Part shown: positions 15,604 to 20,558 of the stretch, in pieces
Layout of the letters: every line of letters starts with the position of its first letter
How positions within the stretch are numbered: position 1 is the first letter of the stretch
From: an uncultured Acetatifactor sp.
GTDB taxonomy: Bacteria; Bacillota; Clostridia; Lachnospirales; Lachnospiraceae
Assembly (NCBI GenBank): GCA_934394665.1
Contig: CAKRRS010000045.1
Span: forward strand, 1-20,558
Direction: 5' to 3'
Length of the DNA stretch: 20,558 nt
Made by a program: the position numbers and the translations under genes
Notes under the pieces: model-generated
What the model was told of the DNA's origin: nothing
What the model saw: the letters and a program-made list of their open reading frames with translations, nothing else
Databases searched by the model: none

Positions 15604-17304
15604 ATGAGTATACAAAAAAAGATTCTGTCAATGACCATCGGACCGGTAGTATTGCTGGGACTGTTATCTATTTTTTTTATGCTGACGACGGTACGCAGTT
15701 CCATGATGGAGGAAATCGAAGAAGGACTGAAGGGAACGGCTGCGGCAACGCTGGCAGCGTATGACCAGAACACCGGTGACTATATGGAATCCAGTAATGG
15801 CGACATCTGGAAAGGCAGCTATAATATCTCCCGTTCTGAGAGCCTGGTGGATCGTATCAGGGATAACACCGGAATGGATGTGACTTTTTTCTATGGGGAC
15901 CGCCGCATCATGACTTCTGCTCTGGACAGTAACGGAGATCGGATCCTGAATTCTCCGGCGGGAGACAGGATCGTGGAGAAGGTATTACAGAACGGAGAAG
16001 AGTATTTCAGCAGTGCGGTATCTCTGGACGGAGTTATGAATTACGGCTATTTCATGCCGGTCTATCAGAACGACTCTACGGAGATCATTGGCATGGTATT
16101 CGTGGGTACGAATAAAGAGGACAAGGATGCCGTGGTGAACGGCATGATCTTTGGCATCGGTGCAGCTGTATGTGTGGCGATGATCCTGTGTATGGGCGTG
16201 GGACTGAAGCTGGCCACTTCCATCAGCCGGAATATTAAGAAGAGTATCGGTATCATGGGGAAGGTCGCAGAGGGTGATCTGACCGTCTGGGTCGATGACA
16301 AGATGTTAAAGCGGAAGGATGAGATCGGAGATCTGTCCCGGGTTACCGTAAAACTGAAGGATACTCTGAAGGGTATCCTGAAAGGAATCTCCCAGAATTC
16401 CGCAAGTCTGCTGGAGGCTTCCAGGGCGCTGGGAAATGCGGCAGACACTACCAACGGTACCATGAACGAAGTACAGAACGCTGTAAGTCAGGTGGTAGCA
16501 AATTCTACGGAGCAGTCGAAGAATTCCGAGAGTACTTCCGAGAATATGCGGATCATGGGAGAGCATATCACAGAGACATCCACAGAAGTGGATACGTTGA
16601 ACCAAAATGCAGCTTCCATGCAGAAGTCCAGTAAGAAGACGGCGGATACTCTGGCAAAGCTGTGCAACATTAATGAAGAAGTGGAACGAATCATCGGCGA
16701 GGTCAAGGAGCAGACAGACAGAACCAATGCCTCCATTCAGAAAATCAATGCAGCGATGGAGTTTATTACATCAATCGCGGAAGAGACGAATCTGTTAAGC
16801 CTGAATGCTTCCATTGAGGCGGCAAGAGCCGGAGAGAGCGGAAGAGGATTCGCCGTAGTGGCAGACCAGATCAAGAAACTGGCCGAACAGTCCAACCAGT
16901 CCGGTCGTGAGATCGAAGAGACTACGAAAGCCTTGATGGAAGATTCCGCCCGTGAAATGGAGATCATGCAGCGGATGCAGGAGATCATCATCGAACAAAG
17001 CGGAAGTATGCAGGAGACCAGAACCAACGTATCGGAAGTATTAAAAGAAATCGAGGATTCCATGCAGAGCATCCTGCAGATCAGAGAGAGTACCGGCAGA
17101 CTGGCCGAGTCCCGTGGAGAAGTCATGGAGGCTGTGGAGCAGCTTTCGCAGATTGCGCATGACAATGTAGATAGTACGCAGCAGACCTATACCGAGACAC
17201 AGGAGGTTCTGGATACTTTCCGACAGGTCTATGACAGTGCGGAGCAGCTGAAGAAGATTGCGGACGAACTGGCGGAGAGCATGCAGTATTTCAAGATGGA
17301 ATAA
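15604..17304 (+). CDS. Methyl-accepting chemotaxis protein with single-Cache-like sensor
   Basis: A 566-residue transmembrane receptor. A first helix lies at about residues 8-29, an extracellular domain at about 30-178 with the [14 protein letters not shown] and YFMPVYQND features of single Cache domains, and a second helix at about 180-203. A HAMP domain ([21 protein letters not shown]) and a long coiled-coil signalling domain follow. The hairpin tip with [19 protein letters not shown] is at about 392-412, followed by [18 protein letters not shown], so CheA/CheW coupling should be intact. No C-terminal CheR pentapeptide is seen. GGGGG is 6 bp before ATG 15604, and the gene is 11 bp after the BMP lipoprotein. 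Together they look like a two-part receptor for chemotaxis or another Che-type output. Confidence 0.93.
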   Translation: MSIQKKILSMTIGPVVLLGLLSIFFMLTTVRSSMMEEIEEGLKGTAAATLAAYDQNTGDYMESSNGDIWKGSYNISRSESLVDRIRDNTGMDVTFFYGDRRIMTSALDSNGDRILNSPAGDRIVEKVLQNGEEYFSSAVSLDGVMNYGYFMPVYQNDSTEIIGMVFVGTNKEDKDAVVNGMIFGIGAAVCVAMILCMGVGLKLATSISRNIKKSIGIMGKVAEGDLTVWVDDKMLKRKDEIGDLSRVTVKLKDTLKGILKGISQNSASLLEASRALGNAADTTNGTMNEVQNAVSQVVANSTEQSKNSESTSENMRIMGEHITETSTEVDTLNQNAASMQKSSKKTADTLAKLCNINEEVERIIGEVKEQTDRTNASIQKINAAMEFITSIAEETNLLSLNASIEAARAGESGRGFAVVADQIKKLAEQSNQSGREIEETTKALMEDSAREMEIMQRMQEIIIEQSGSMQETRTNVSEVLKEIEDSMQSILQIRESTGRLAESRGEVMEAVEQLSQIAHDNVDSTQQTYTETQEVLDTFRQVYDSAEQLKKIADELAESMQYFKME

Positions 17305-17409
17305 TACCATGTAATGATACCGGGGGAAAGTTCAAAACCCAGATGAGCTTGCGCATAAGTAATTGGCGGCTTTCCAATGATATCATGGAATGAAAAATTA
17401 TGGGAATAG

Positions 17410-17463
17410 AAAAAGAGATGGAAATTGTCGAACCTTTACAGGGAAACCATTCCATCTCTTTTT
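17410..17463. terminator. Bidirectional intrinsic terminator between convergent genes
   Basis: AAAAAGAGATGGAA (17410-17423) and TTCCATCTCTTTTT (17450-17463) form a perfect 14-bp stem with a 26-nt loop. The stem has an A-run on its left arm and a T-run on its right, so it can act on both strands. It lies between the chemoreceptor on the plus strand and the DUF4317-like gene on the minus strand. Confidence 0.85.
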
Positions 17464-17486
17464 CATAAGAATCATTAAGTATCCGG

Positions 17487-18641
17487 CTATTCTTCTTCGC
17501 CGTCTGTATCCTGGCTCCCGGCAGCCCGTACGGCAATGCCGTTGACTTCGATATTACCGTCCAGTTCGATGACGAGGCACTGTCTGCCGTCGATCAGTTT
17601 TGTGTTGACGAGATCTGTGCGCTCAGGATTGACCTTGATGACCACATCCGGTGTCTTTACCTCAAAACTGTGGGGATTGTAGACATTGCTCATCATGAGA
17701 GCCGTGTTCTCTCCGGCAGTCTCGTCAAAACACTGATCGAAGACGTCCATGCGGTCGTTCGCTACACCGCTGCTGGCGAAGATCGTTTTCACTTCATTTT
17801 TATCCAGCATGACAGGTTCGGGATCTTCCTTATGCTCCTGGGCAATCTCGCTCATTTTTTCATGAATGTTCTTTACTACTTCAATGGCACAGGTATCGCC
17901 TAATGTCTCCTCCACCAGTGACTGAAAGGTTTCCTTCTGACCGCCTGCGGACAGAGGAAGAGGACAGCCTAACATCAGATCCACGAAGTTCTCCTTTAAT
18001 TCCTCCGCATCCTTGGAATAGTACAGAGTGCTGTGCAGATCGGTACTCCGGTCATTGAAAGCGGGGAACAGAAAAGCAGCATCCGGCATGCCTACCACCC
18101 AGTCCCGGATGCGGTTCTGGAAGGTGTTTTCCACAGCATTGTAGCTTAAGCCCGGCTTGGACAGGTCCACAGGACAGATGCAGGTAAGGATATACTCATA
18201 GACTTCATCGGAAGCATCCTCCATCTCAATACCGTCTCTGGTGCGTCCCGGTACATCGTAGGCATCGTGGATCAGCAGGATCAGATAATTGCCCACATAT
18301 TCATAAGACTCGATGATACGGTCGTAGAACTGCTCAAGCAATGTATCGTCCTTCAGACGGCTGTCTCTGAGACGCAGCAGGAATTCCTGTGTGCCGCCCT
18401 CCGTTTCACTCTTTAACGGGAACTCCAGATTCAGCAGATTCTTGCCGATGGTGCCGGACAGACTCTTACGTAGAATCTCGAAGTATTTGAACATTTCCTC
18501 TTCCGGCAGAGCTAAGAATGCCTGCTTTAATTCCGTCTTTTTATTCTTTTCACCATCCACATAACATCCGCAGATTCTTGTGATGGAGCAGTTTTTCGGG
18601 GTGAACAGCTTCTTGATTTCGCTGATTTCCTGTTTTGTCAT
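17487..18641 (-). CDS. DUF4317-like protein of unknown function
   Basis: A 384-residue soluble protein with no signal peptide or membrane segment. It starts MTKQEISEIKKLFTPKNCSI, followed by a conserved-looking RICGCYVDGEKNKK region, which I recall as the start of DUF4317 proteins found in clostridia; the function of that family is unknown to me. The C terminus is acidic (DTDGEEE) after a small domain with VIKVNPERTDLV and CLVIELDGNIEVNG. I chose the ATG at 18639-18641 because AGAAGG lies 7 bp upstream on the minus strand; the longer reading to 18719 crosses the predicted promoter. It is a single gene with its own promoter and the shared terminator at 17410-17463. Confidence 0.85.
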   Translation of the reverse strand: MTKQEISEIKKLFTPKNCSITRICGCYVDGEKNKKTELKQAFLALPEEEMFKYFEILRKSLSGTIGKNLLNLEFPLKSETEGGTQEFLLRLRDSRLKDDTLLEQFYDRIIESYEYVGNYLILLIHDAYDVPGRTRDGIEMEDASDEVYEYILTCICPVDLSKPGLSYNAVENTFQNRIRDWVVGMPDAAFLFPAFNDRSTDLHSTLYYSKDAEELKENFVDLMLGCPLPLSAGGQKETFQSLVEETLGDTCAIEVVKNIHEKMSEIAQEHKEDPEPVMLDKNEVKTIFASSGVANDRMDVFDQCFDETAGENTALMMSNVYNPHSFEVKTPDVVIKVNPERTDLVNTKLIDGRQCLVIELDGNIEVNGIAVRAAGSQDTDGEEE

Positions 18642-18671
18642 GGGAGTACCTTCTTTCGATTTGATGATATC

Positions 18672-18700
18672 AGTATAGTATAAAAAACGTGATGGGACAA
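18672..18700 (-). promoter_or_regulatory. Promoter of the minus-strand DUF4317-like gene
   Basis: On the minus strand, TTGTCC (18695-18700) and TATACT (18672-18677) are separated by 17 bp, 31 bp before the chosen start codon. A second overlapping TATACT lies at 18677-18682. It is divergent from the promoter at 18719-18748. Confidence 0.6.
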
Positions 18701-18718
18701 GTGCTGCTAAAATACTCA

Positions 18719-18748
18719 TTGTTTTTTTTCATTAAGAAAGCATATAAT
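18719..18748 (+). promoter_or_regulatory. Promoter of the candidate antitoxin RNA
   Basis: TTGTTT (18719-18724) and TATAAT (18743-18748) are separated by 18 bp. Transcription would begin near 18755, 20 nt before the tandem repeats, and would reach the terminator at 18855-18888. Confidence 0.6.
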
Positions 18749-18774
18749 GATTAACAGATAAGGAATTGATTATT

Positions 18775-18852
18775 GGGAGAGTTCCTGCCATATAAGTGGA
18801 AGATTTTAAACTCGGGAGAGCTCCTGCCATATAAGTGGAGAATCTTAAATTC
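18775..18852 (+). repeat. Two tandem 39-bp repeats
   Basis: Unit 1 is 18775-18813 and unit 2 is 18814-18852, with 34 of 39 positions identical. Both share GGGAGAG, then CCTGCCATATAAGTGGA. Unit 1 has TTCC (18782-18785) facing GGAA (18798-18801), while unit 2 has CTCC (18821-18824) facing GGAG (18837-18840). The T to C and A to G changes keep the pair, which is compensatory. A degenerate third start (TGAGAGAG) merges into the terminator. Confidence 0.9.
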
Positions 18853-18854
18853 TG

Positions 18855-18888
18855 AGAGAGCAGATAGTAAAATATTTGCTCTCTTTTT
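18855..18888 (+). terminator. Intrinsic terminator between repeats and toxin remnant
   Basis: AGAGAGCA (18855-18862) pairs with TGCTCTCT (18877-18884) around a 14-nt loop, followed by TTTT to 18888. In type III systems a leaky terminator sits at this point and sets the ratio of antitoxin RNA to toxin mRNA. Confidence 0.85.
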
Positions 18889-18914
18889 GTTTTATACCGA
18901 AGAAAGGAAGTATA

Positions 18915-19125
18915 ATGGAAGAATTCAAATTGTACAGTATTTCGGATGAATATGTGGAATGGCTTCGAGAGGATTTCCCAAATGTATATTCCAACAAAGT
19001 GAATGCAAGGAGATAAGCAGAAAGCAATGAATGATATGACTGCGGAATATGTGAAATCGGCATTGGACTACCGGGCATTAGAATACAGATGTGATTTATT
19101 TGAGCAAAAGAGTAGCAGGTTATAG
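18915..19125 (+). pseudogene. Remnant of a ToxN/AbiQ-family endoribonuclease toxin
   Basis: ATG 18915 has AGGAAG just upstream and opens a 33-codon frame that stops at 19016. Its peptide starts MEEFKLYSISDEYVEWL and continues to NVYSNK. As I remember the family, ToxN/AbiQ toxins begin with a strand of the form KFYxISxxYIxYL followed by a VxNxK motif and a GVVL strand. The first two are here; the next strand and the catalytic core are not. A second frame from about 19003 to 19125 encodes SALDYRALEYRCDLFEQ, which resembles the helical C terminus of these toxins (basic, with a Cys and LLEEK-like end). A full toxin needs about 150-190 codons, while only about 210 bp are present, so an internal deletion of roughly 300 bp with a frame change is inferred. 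If so, the toxin is inactive. An unrelated small ORF pair cannot be excluded. Confidence 0.55.
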
Positions 19126-19155
19126 AATTTTTAGAAATCCTTCATTTTACTATAA

Positions 19156-19184
19156 TTGTTTTCTGACAAATAAGGTGTTATTAT
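19156..19184 (+). promoter_or_regulatory. Possible promoter upstream of the HEAT-repeat gene
   Basis: TTGTTT (19156-19161) and TATTAT (19179-19184) are separated by 17 bp, about 105 bp before ATG 19289. A TATAAT also occurs at 19151-19156 without a clear -35. The choice between them is uncertain. Confidence 0.4.
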
Positions 19185-19287
19185 AACATCATCAAGAAAA
19201 GCCAATCACCACAGGCGAAGCAAAGTGGATGATCCGGAGACGATTTTCACCGCCCCCGCGCTGGCCGAAAAGAAAGAGGCGCGTTAG
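19174..19287 (+). other. Protein-like open frame ending just before the HEAT gene, possible gene tail or leader ORF
   Basis: A frame without ATG is open from 19174 to a TAG at 19285-19287, 1 bp before ATG 19289. Its last part reads VDDPETIFTAPALAEKKEAR, which looks like a natural C terminus, while the in-frame extension of the HEAT gene here (IRRRFSPPPRWPKRKRR) does not. It could be the tail of a lost gene, or a leader peptide from GTG 19225 coupled to the HEAT gene. Evidence is composition and codon pattern only. Confidence 0.3.
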
Positions 19288-19288
19288 T

Positions 19289-19621
19289 ATGGAACAACAT
19301 GATTTGGGTAAGATTCAGAAATTAAAAGAGAAAGGAAAATCCGACAAGATCATCAAATACTTAAGTTCGTCAGATGATACCGTGGTGGTAGCTGCTTTGG
19401 ATGCATTAAGCCAGATTAAGGATGAGGACAGTGTCAACAGCATTGCCCACATGATCGACAATCCGGATGCAAAGATCCGTATCGAAGCAGCCAAGGCACT
19501 GGGCAGCATCGGCACCGAATATGCCAAGACGTATCTGCTGCACAGACTGAATGCAGAACAGGATGATACAGTGAAGGAAGGCATCAAAGAAGCTCTTCAC
19601 ACCCTGGCAGAGCATCATTAA
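19289..19621 (+). CDS. Small HEAT-repeat protein
   Basis: A 110-residue cytoplasmic protein made of two to three HEAT-type helical repeats, for example VVVAALDALSQIKDEDSVNSI, followed by a second unit with AKIRIEAAKALGSIGTEYAKTYL and a third with DDTVKEGIKEALHTL. Such repeats form a small solenoid for protein binding; no catalytic motif is present and no partner can be named. I chose ATG 19289, with GAGG at 19276-19279 nine bases upstream. An in-frame ATG at 19229 would add 20 arginine- and proline-rich residues that look non-coding in this frame. The gene stands alone between the candidate promoter at 19156-19184 and a terminator at 19673-19701. Confidence 0.85.
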   Translation: MEQHDLGKIQKLKEKGKSDKIIKYLSSSDDTVVVAALDALSQIKDEDSVNSIAHMIDNPDAKIRIEAAKALGSIGTEYAKTYLLHRLNAEQDDTVKEGIKEALHTLAEHH

Positions 19622-19672
19622 TTAAATTTGCTTTACTCGTAGTTTTTCTACTTATACATTTTCCCTCTTATT

Positions 19673-19701
19673 GGCGTCCGGTTCATTCCGGGCGCCTTTT
19701 T
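19673..19701 (+). terminator. Intrinsic terminator of the HEAT-repeat gene
   Basis: GGCGTCCGG (19673-19681) pairs with CCGGGCGCC (19688-19696) over 9 bp with one T-G, around TTCATT, and five T follow to 19701. Confidence 0.93.
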
Positions 19702-19749
19702 ACGCCCTTTAGCCTGCGAAATTTGGAAAAATCTTGCGACGGGTTCTGC

Positions 19750-19779
19750 TTGAAGCTACAGTGCATATCTATTTATAAT
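19750..19779 (+). promoter_or_regulatory. Promoter of the Spo0A-C-domain gene
   Basis: TTGAAG (19750-19755) and TATAAT (19774-19779) are separated by 18 bp. The start codon is 48 bp downstream of the -10. The GCGAAATTTGG and CTTGCGACGG stretches upstream show no clear operator. Confidence 0.65.
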
Positions 19780-19826
19780 AGAACGGTACGTGAAAAAAGT
19801 AGTTTTGTAGTCATGGAGGTAGTTTA

Positions 19827-20354
19827 ATGGAAAAATTGAACATTACAACTACAAAGGATAATGAAAAAGTATACAAAATTCTGGGGGATCTGATGAATGC
19901 CAACAAGGAATTCCAAATTATGATCACGGTTCCTTCTACGAAAAACGCCAAAGACGGTGTCGAAAAGGTGACAGAAAAGAAGGAGCAGACCCCGGAAGTC
20001 ATCCATGACCTGGAAAAGGATGTTACGGATATGATCCACGAGATCGGTGTACCCGCACATATTAAAGGGTATCAGTACTTAAGGGAAGCCATTATGATGT
20101 CGGTTGAGGATCCGACGATGATCAGCTCCATCACGAAGATCCTCTACCCTACCATCGCCAAGCGTTTCCAGACCACACCCAGCCGCGTGGAGCGTGCCAT
20201 CCGTCATGCTATCGAGGTGGCATGGAGCAGAGGACGCATGGAGACGCTGGAAGCCATGTTCGGATACACGATTGATACGGGGAAGGGCAAACCGACGAAC
20301 TCGGAATTTATTGCATTGATCGCGGACCGGATAAGGCTTTCTTACAGAAATTGA
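19827..20354 (+). CDS. Stand-alone Spo0A-type DNA-binding protein without a receiver domain
   Basis: A 175-residue protein. Residues about 62-175 are the Spo0A C-terminal effector domain (PF08769), with [19 protein letters not shown], the recognition-helix region [20 protein letters not shown], and the end [18 protein letters not shown]. These match the sigma-A-contacting, 0A-box-binding domain of Spo0A. The first 60 residues ([20 protein letters not shown], then a Lys/Glu-rich linker) contain no DD pair, phosphoacceptor Asp or KP motif, so this is not a receiver. GGAGG at 19815-19819 is 7 bp before ATG 19827, and promoter and start are intact, so it is not a truncated spo0A. It may bind 0A-like boxes without phosphorylation control, competing with or copying Spo0A. 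True spo0A is usually next to spoIVB, which is absent here. Confidence 0.9.
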   Translation: MEKLNITTTKDNEKVYKILGDLMNANKEFQIMITVPSTKNAKDGVEKVTEKKEQTPEVIHDLEKDVTDMIHEIGVPAHIKGYQYLREAIMMSVEDPTMISSITKILYPTIAKRFQTTPSRVERAIRHAIEVAWSRGRMETLEAMFGYTIDTGKGKPTNSEFIALIADRIRLSYRN

Positions 20355-20385
20355 TCGTTGCCCTCTTTTCTATGAATGGCAAACA

Positions 20386-20394
20386 TGGTATAAT
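20386..20394 (+). promoter_or_regulatory. Extended -10 promoter of glgA
   Basis: TGGTATAAT (20386-20394) is an extended -10 (TGnTATAAT), and no good -35 is visible at the right distance. The leader to ATG 20503 is about 100 nt and GC-rich around 20410-20455; I could not settle a clear fold for it. Confidence 0.6.
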
Positions 20395-20502
20395 GGACGC
20401 ATGTAATGAGCTGCGCTGAAACCACATGAGTCTATGGATTCGCGGCGCATTGCAAAATCGCGTATTAGGAAATTCAAGCCATAGCATATGTGGAGGGTTT
20501 AC

Positions 20503-20558
20503 ATGAAAAAAATTCTTTTTGCCGCATCGGAAGGCGTACCTTTTATCAAGACCGGAGG
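20503..20558 (+). CDS. glgA: Glycogen synthase, N-terminal fragment cut by the window edge
   Basis: The first 18 codons, beginning MKKILFAASEGVPFIKTG, match the start of bacterial GlgA (the usual form is KILFVASEVAPFxKTGGLGDV). The KTGG lysine region binds ADP-glucose in the family. GGAGG at 20492-20496 lies 6 bp upstream of ATG 20503. GlgA extends alpha-1,4-glucan chains in the cytoplasm. The gene has its own extended -10 promoter, so it is probably not cotranscribed with the Spo0A-C gene. The remainder is outside the window. Confidence 0.85.
   Translation, partial: MKKILFAASEGVPFIKTG

Larger units (their letters stand above)
18755..18888 (+). ncRNA. Candidate type III (ToxI-like) RNA antitoxin
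   Basis: About 134 nt from the predicted start of transcription to the end of the terminator T-run, with no convincing ORF. It contains two tandem 39-nt units and then an intrinsic terminator, directly before a ToxN-like toxin start. In known type III systems (ToxIN, AbiQ, CptIN, TenpIN) the antitoxin is such a repeat RNA, cut by the toxin into single units that inhibit it as pseudoknots. Each unit has a possible 4-bp hairpin and an A-rich end (TTAAA), the kind of place where ToxN-family enzymes cut. The order promoter, repeats, terminator, toxin is the strongest support. The exact RNA family cannot be named. Confidence is limited because the toxin is broken and no homology search was possible. 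Confidence 0.6.

Noticed and set aside
18775..18852. CRISPR-like repeat array
   Set aside because: The units are directly adjacent with no unique spacers, only two copies exist and no cas gene is present; the type III antitoxin layout fits better.
18755..18888. CsrA-sequestering small RNA, because of several GGA motifs
   Set aside because: GGA motifs are few and partly sit in stems, such RNAs are not established in clostridia, and the toxin-like gene right after the terminator gives a stronger explanation.
19229..19288. Longer start for the HEAT-repeat protein at ATG 19229
   Set aside because: The extra 20 residues are an unusual Arg/Pro-rich stretch, while ATG 19289 has a GAGG site at a good distance and begins where the helical repeat pattern starts.
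20410..20455. Riboswitch-like fold in the glgA leader
   Set aside because: Only scattered short GC pairings could be found, with no known riboswitch motif and no terminator or anti-terminator pair.

Overview
The window reads as a chromosomal segment from a low-to-mid GC, spore-forming Firmicute, most likely a Lachnospiraceae-type clostridium. The reasons are strong AGGAGG-type ribosome binding sites, a YesM/YesN-style two-component pair, a DUF4317-like protein, a Spo0A-type DNA-binding domain and a glycogen synthase start. This placement is an inference from gene content; no 16S or database comparison was available.

Layout. (1) 4-229: two tRNA genes, Asp(GTC) and Val(TAC), closed by an intrinsic terminator. 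(2) 257-4402: a good promoter leads into a small two-helix membrane protein, a Fe3+-type substrate-binding lipoprotein, a YesM-type sensor kinase and a short AraC-type response regulator. (3) 4432-10325: a candidate activator site and a promoter with a weak -35 precede a second binding lipoprotein, a fused two-domain FbpB/AfuB-like permease, an ATPase with a large insertion, and a beta-phosphoglucomutase whose start overlaps the ATPase stop; a strong terminator ends the unit. Blocks 2 and 3 look like one system: a lipoprotein senses the ligand and signals to the kinase and regulator, which turn on an importer and a cytoplasmic sugar-phosphate enzyme. The beta-phosphoglucomutase suggests the cargo is a phosphorylated sugar or a glucoside, not iron. 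(4) 10327-14261: a promoter with a LexA-like box in its spacer drives an SbcD/YhaO-like nuclease and an SbcC/YhaN-like coiled-coil ATPase that carries a membrane hairpin where a zinc hook would be expected. (5) 14366-17304: a BMP-family binding lipoprotein followed directly by a methyl-accepting chemotaxis protein, with no transporter genes. A bidirectional terminator separates it from (6) a minus-strand DUF4317-like gene at 17487-18641.

(7) 18719-19125 is the most unusual stretch. It is an AT-rich intergenic region with a promoter, two tandem 39-bp repeats whose difference is partly compensatory in a predicted hairpin, an intrinsic terminator, and then a short ORF whose N terminus resembles ToxN/AbiQ-family endoribonucleases. 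This is the exact architecture of a type III (RNA antitoxin) toxin-antitoxin locus. The toxin has an apparent internal deletion and frame shift, so the locus looks like a relic, possibly with the RNA part still intact. (8) 19156-20354: a small HEAT-repeat protein with a terminator, then a stand-alone Spo0A-type DNA-binding protein without a receiver domain. (9) 20503 to the end: the first 18 codons of glycogen synthase (glgA).
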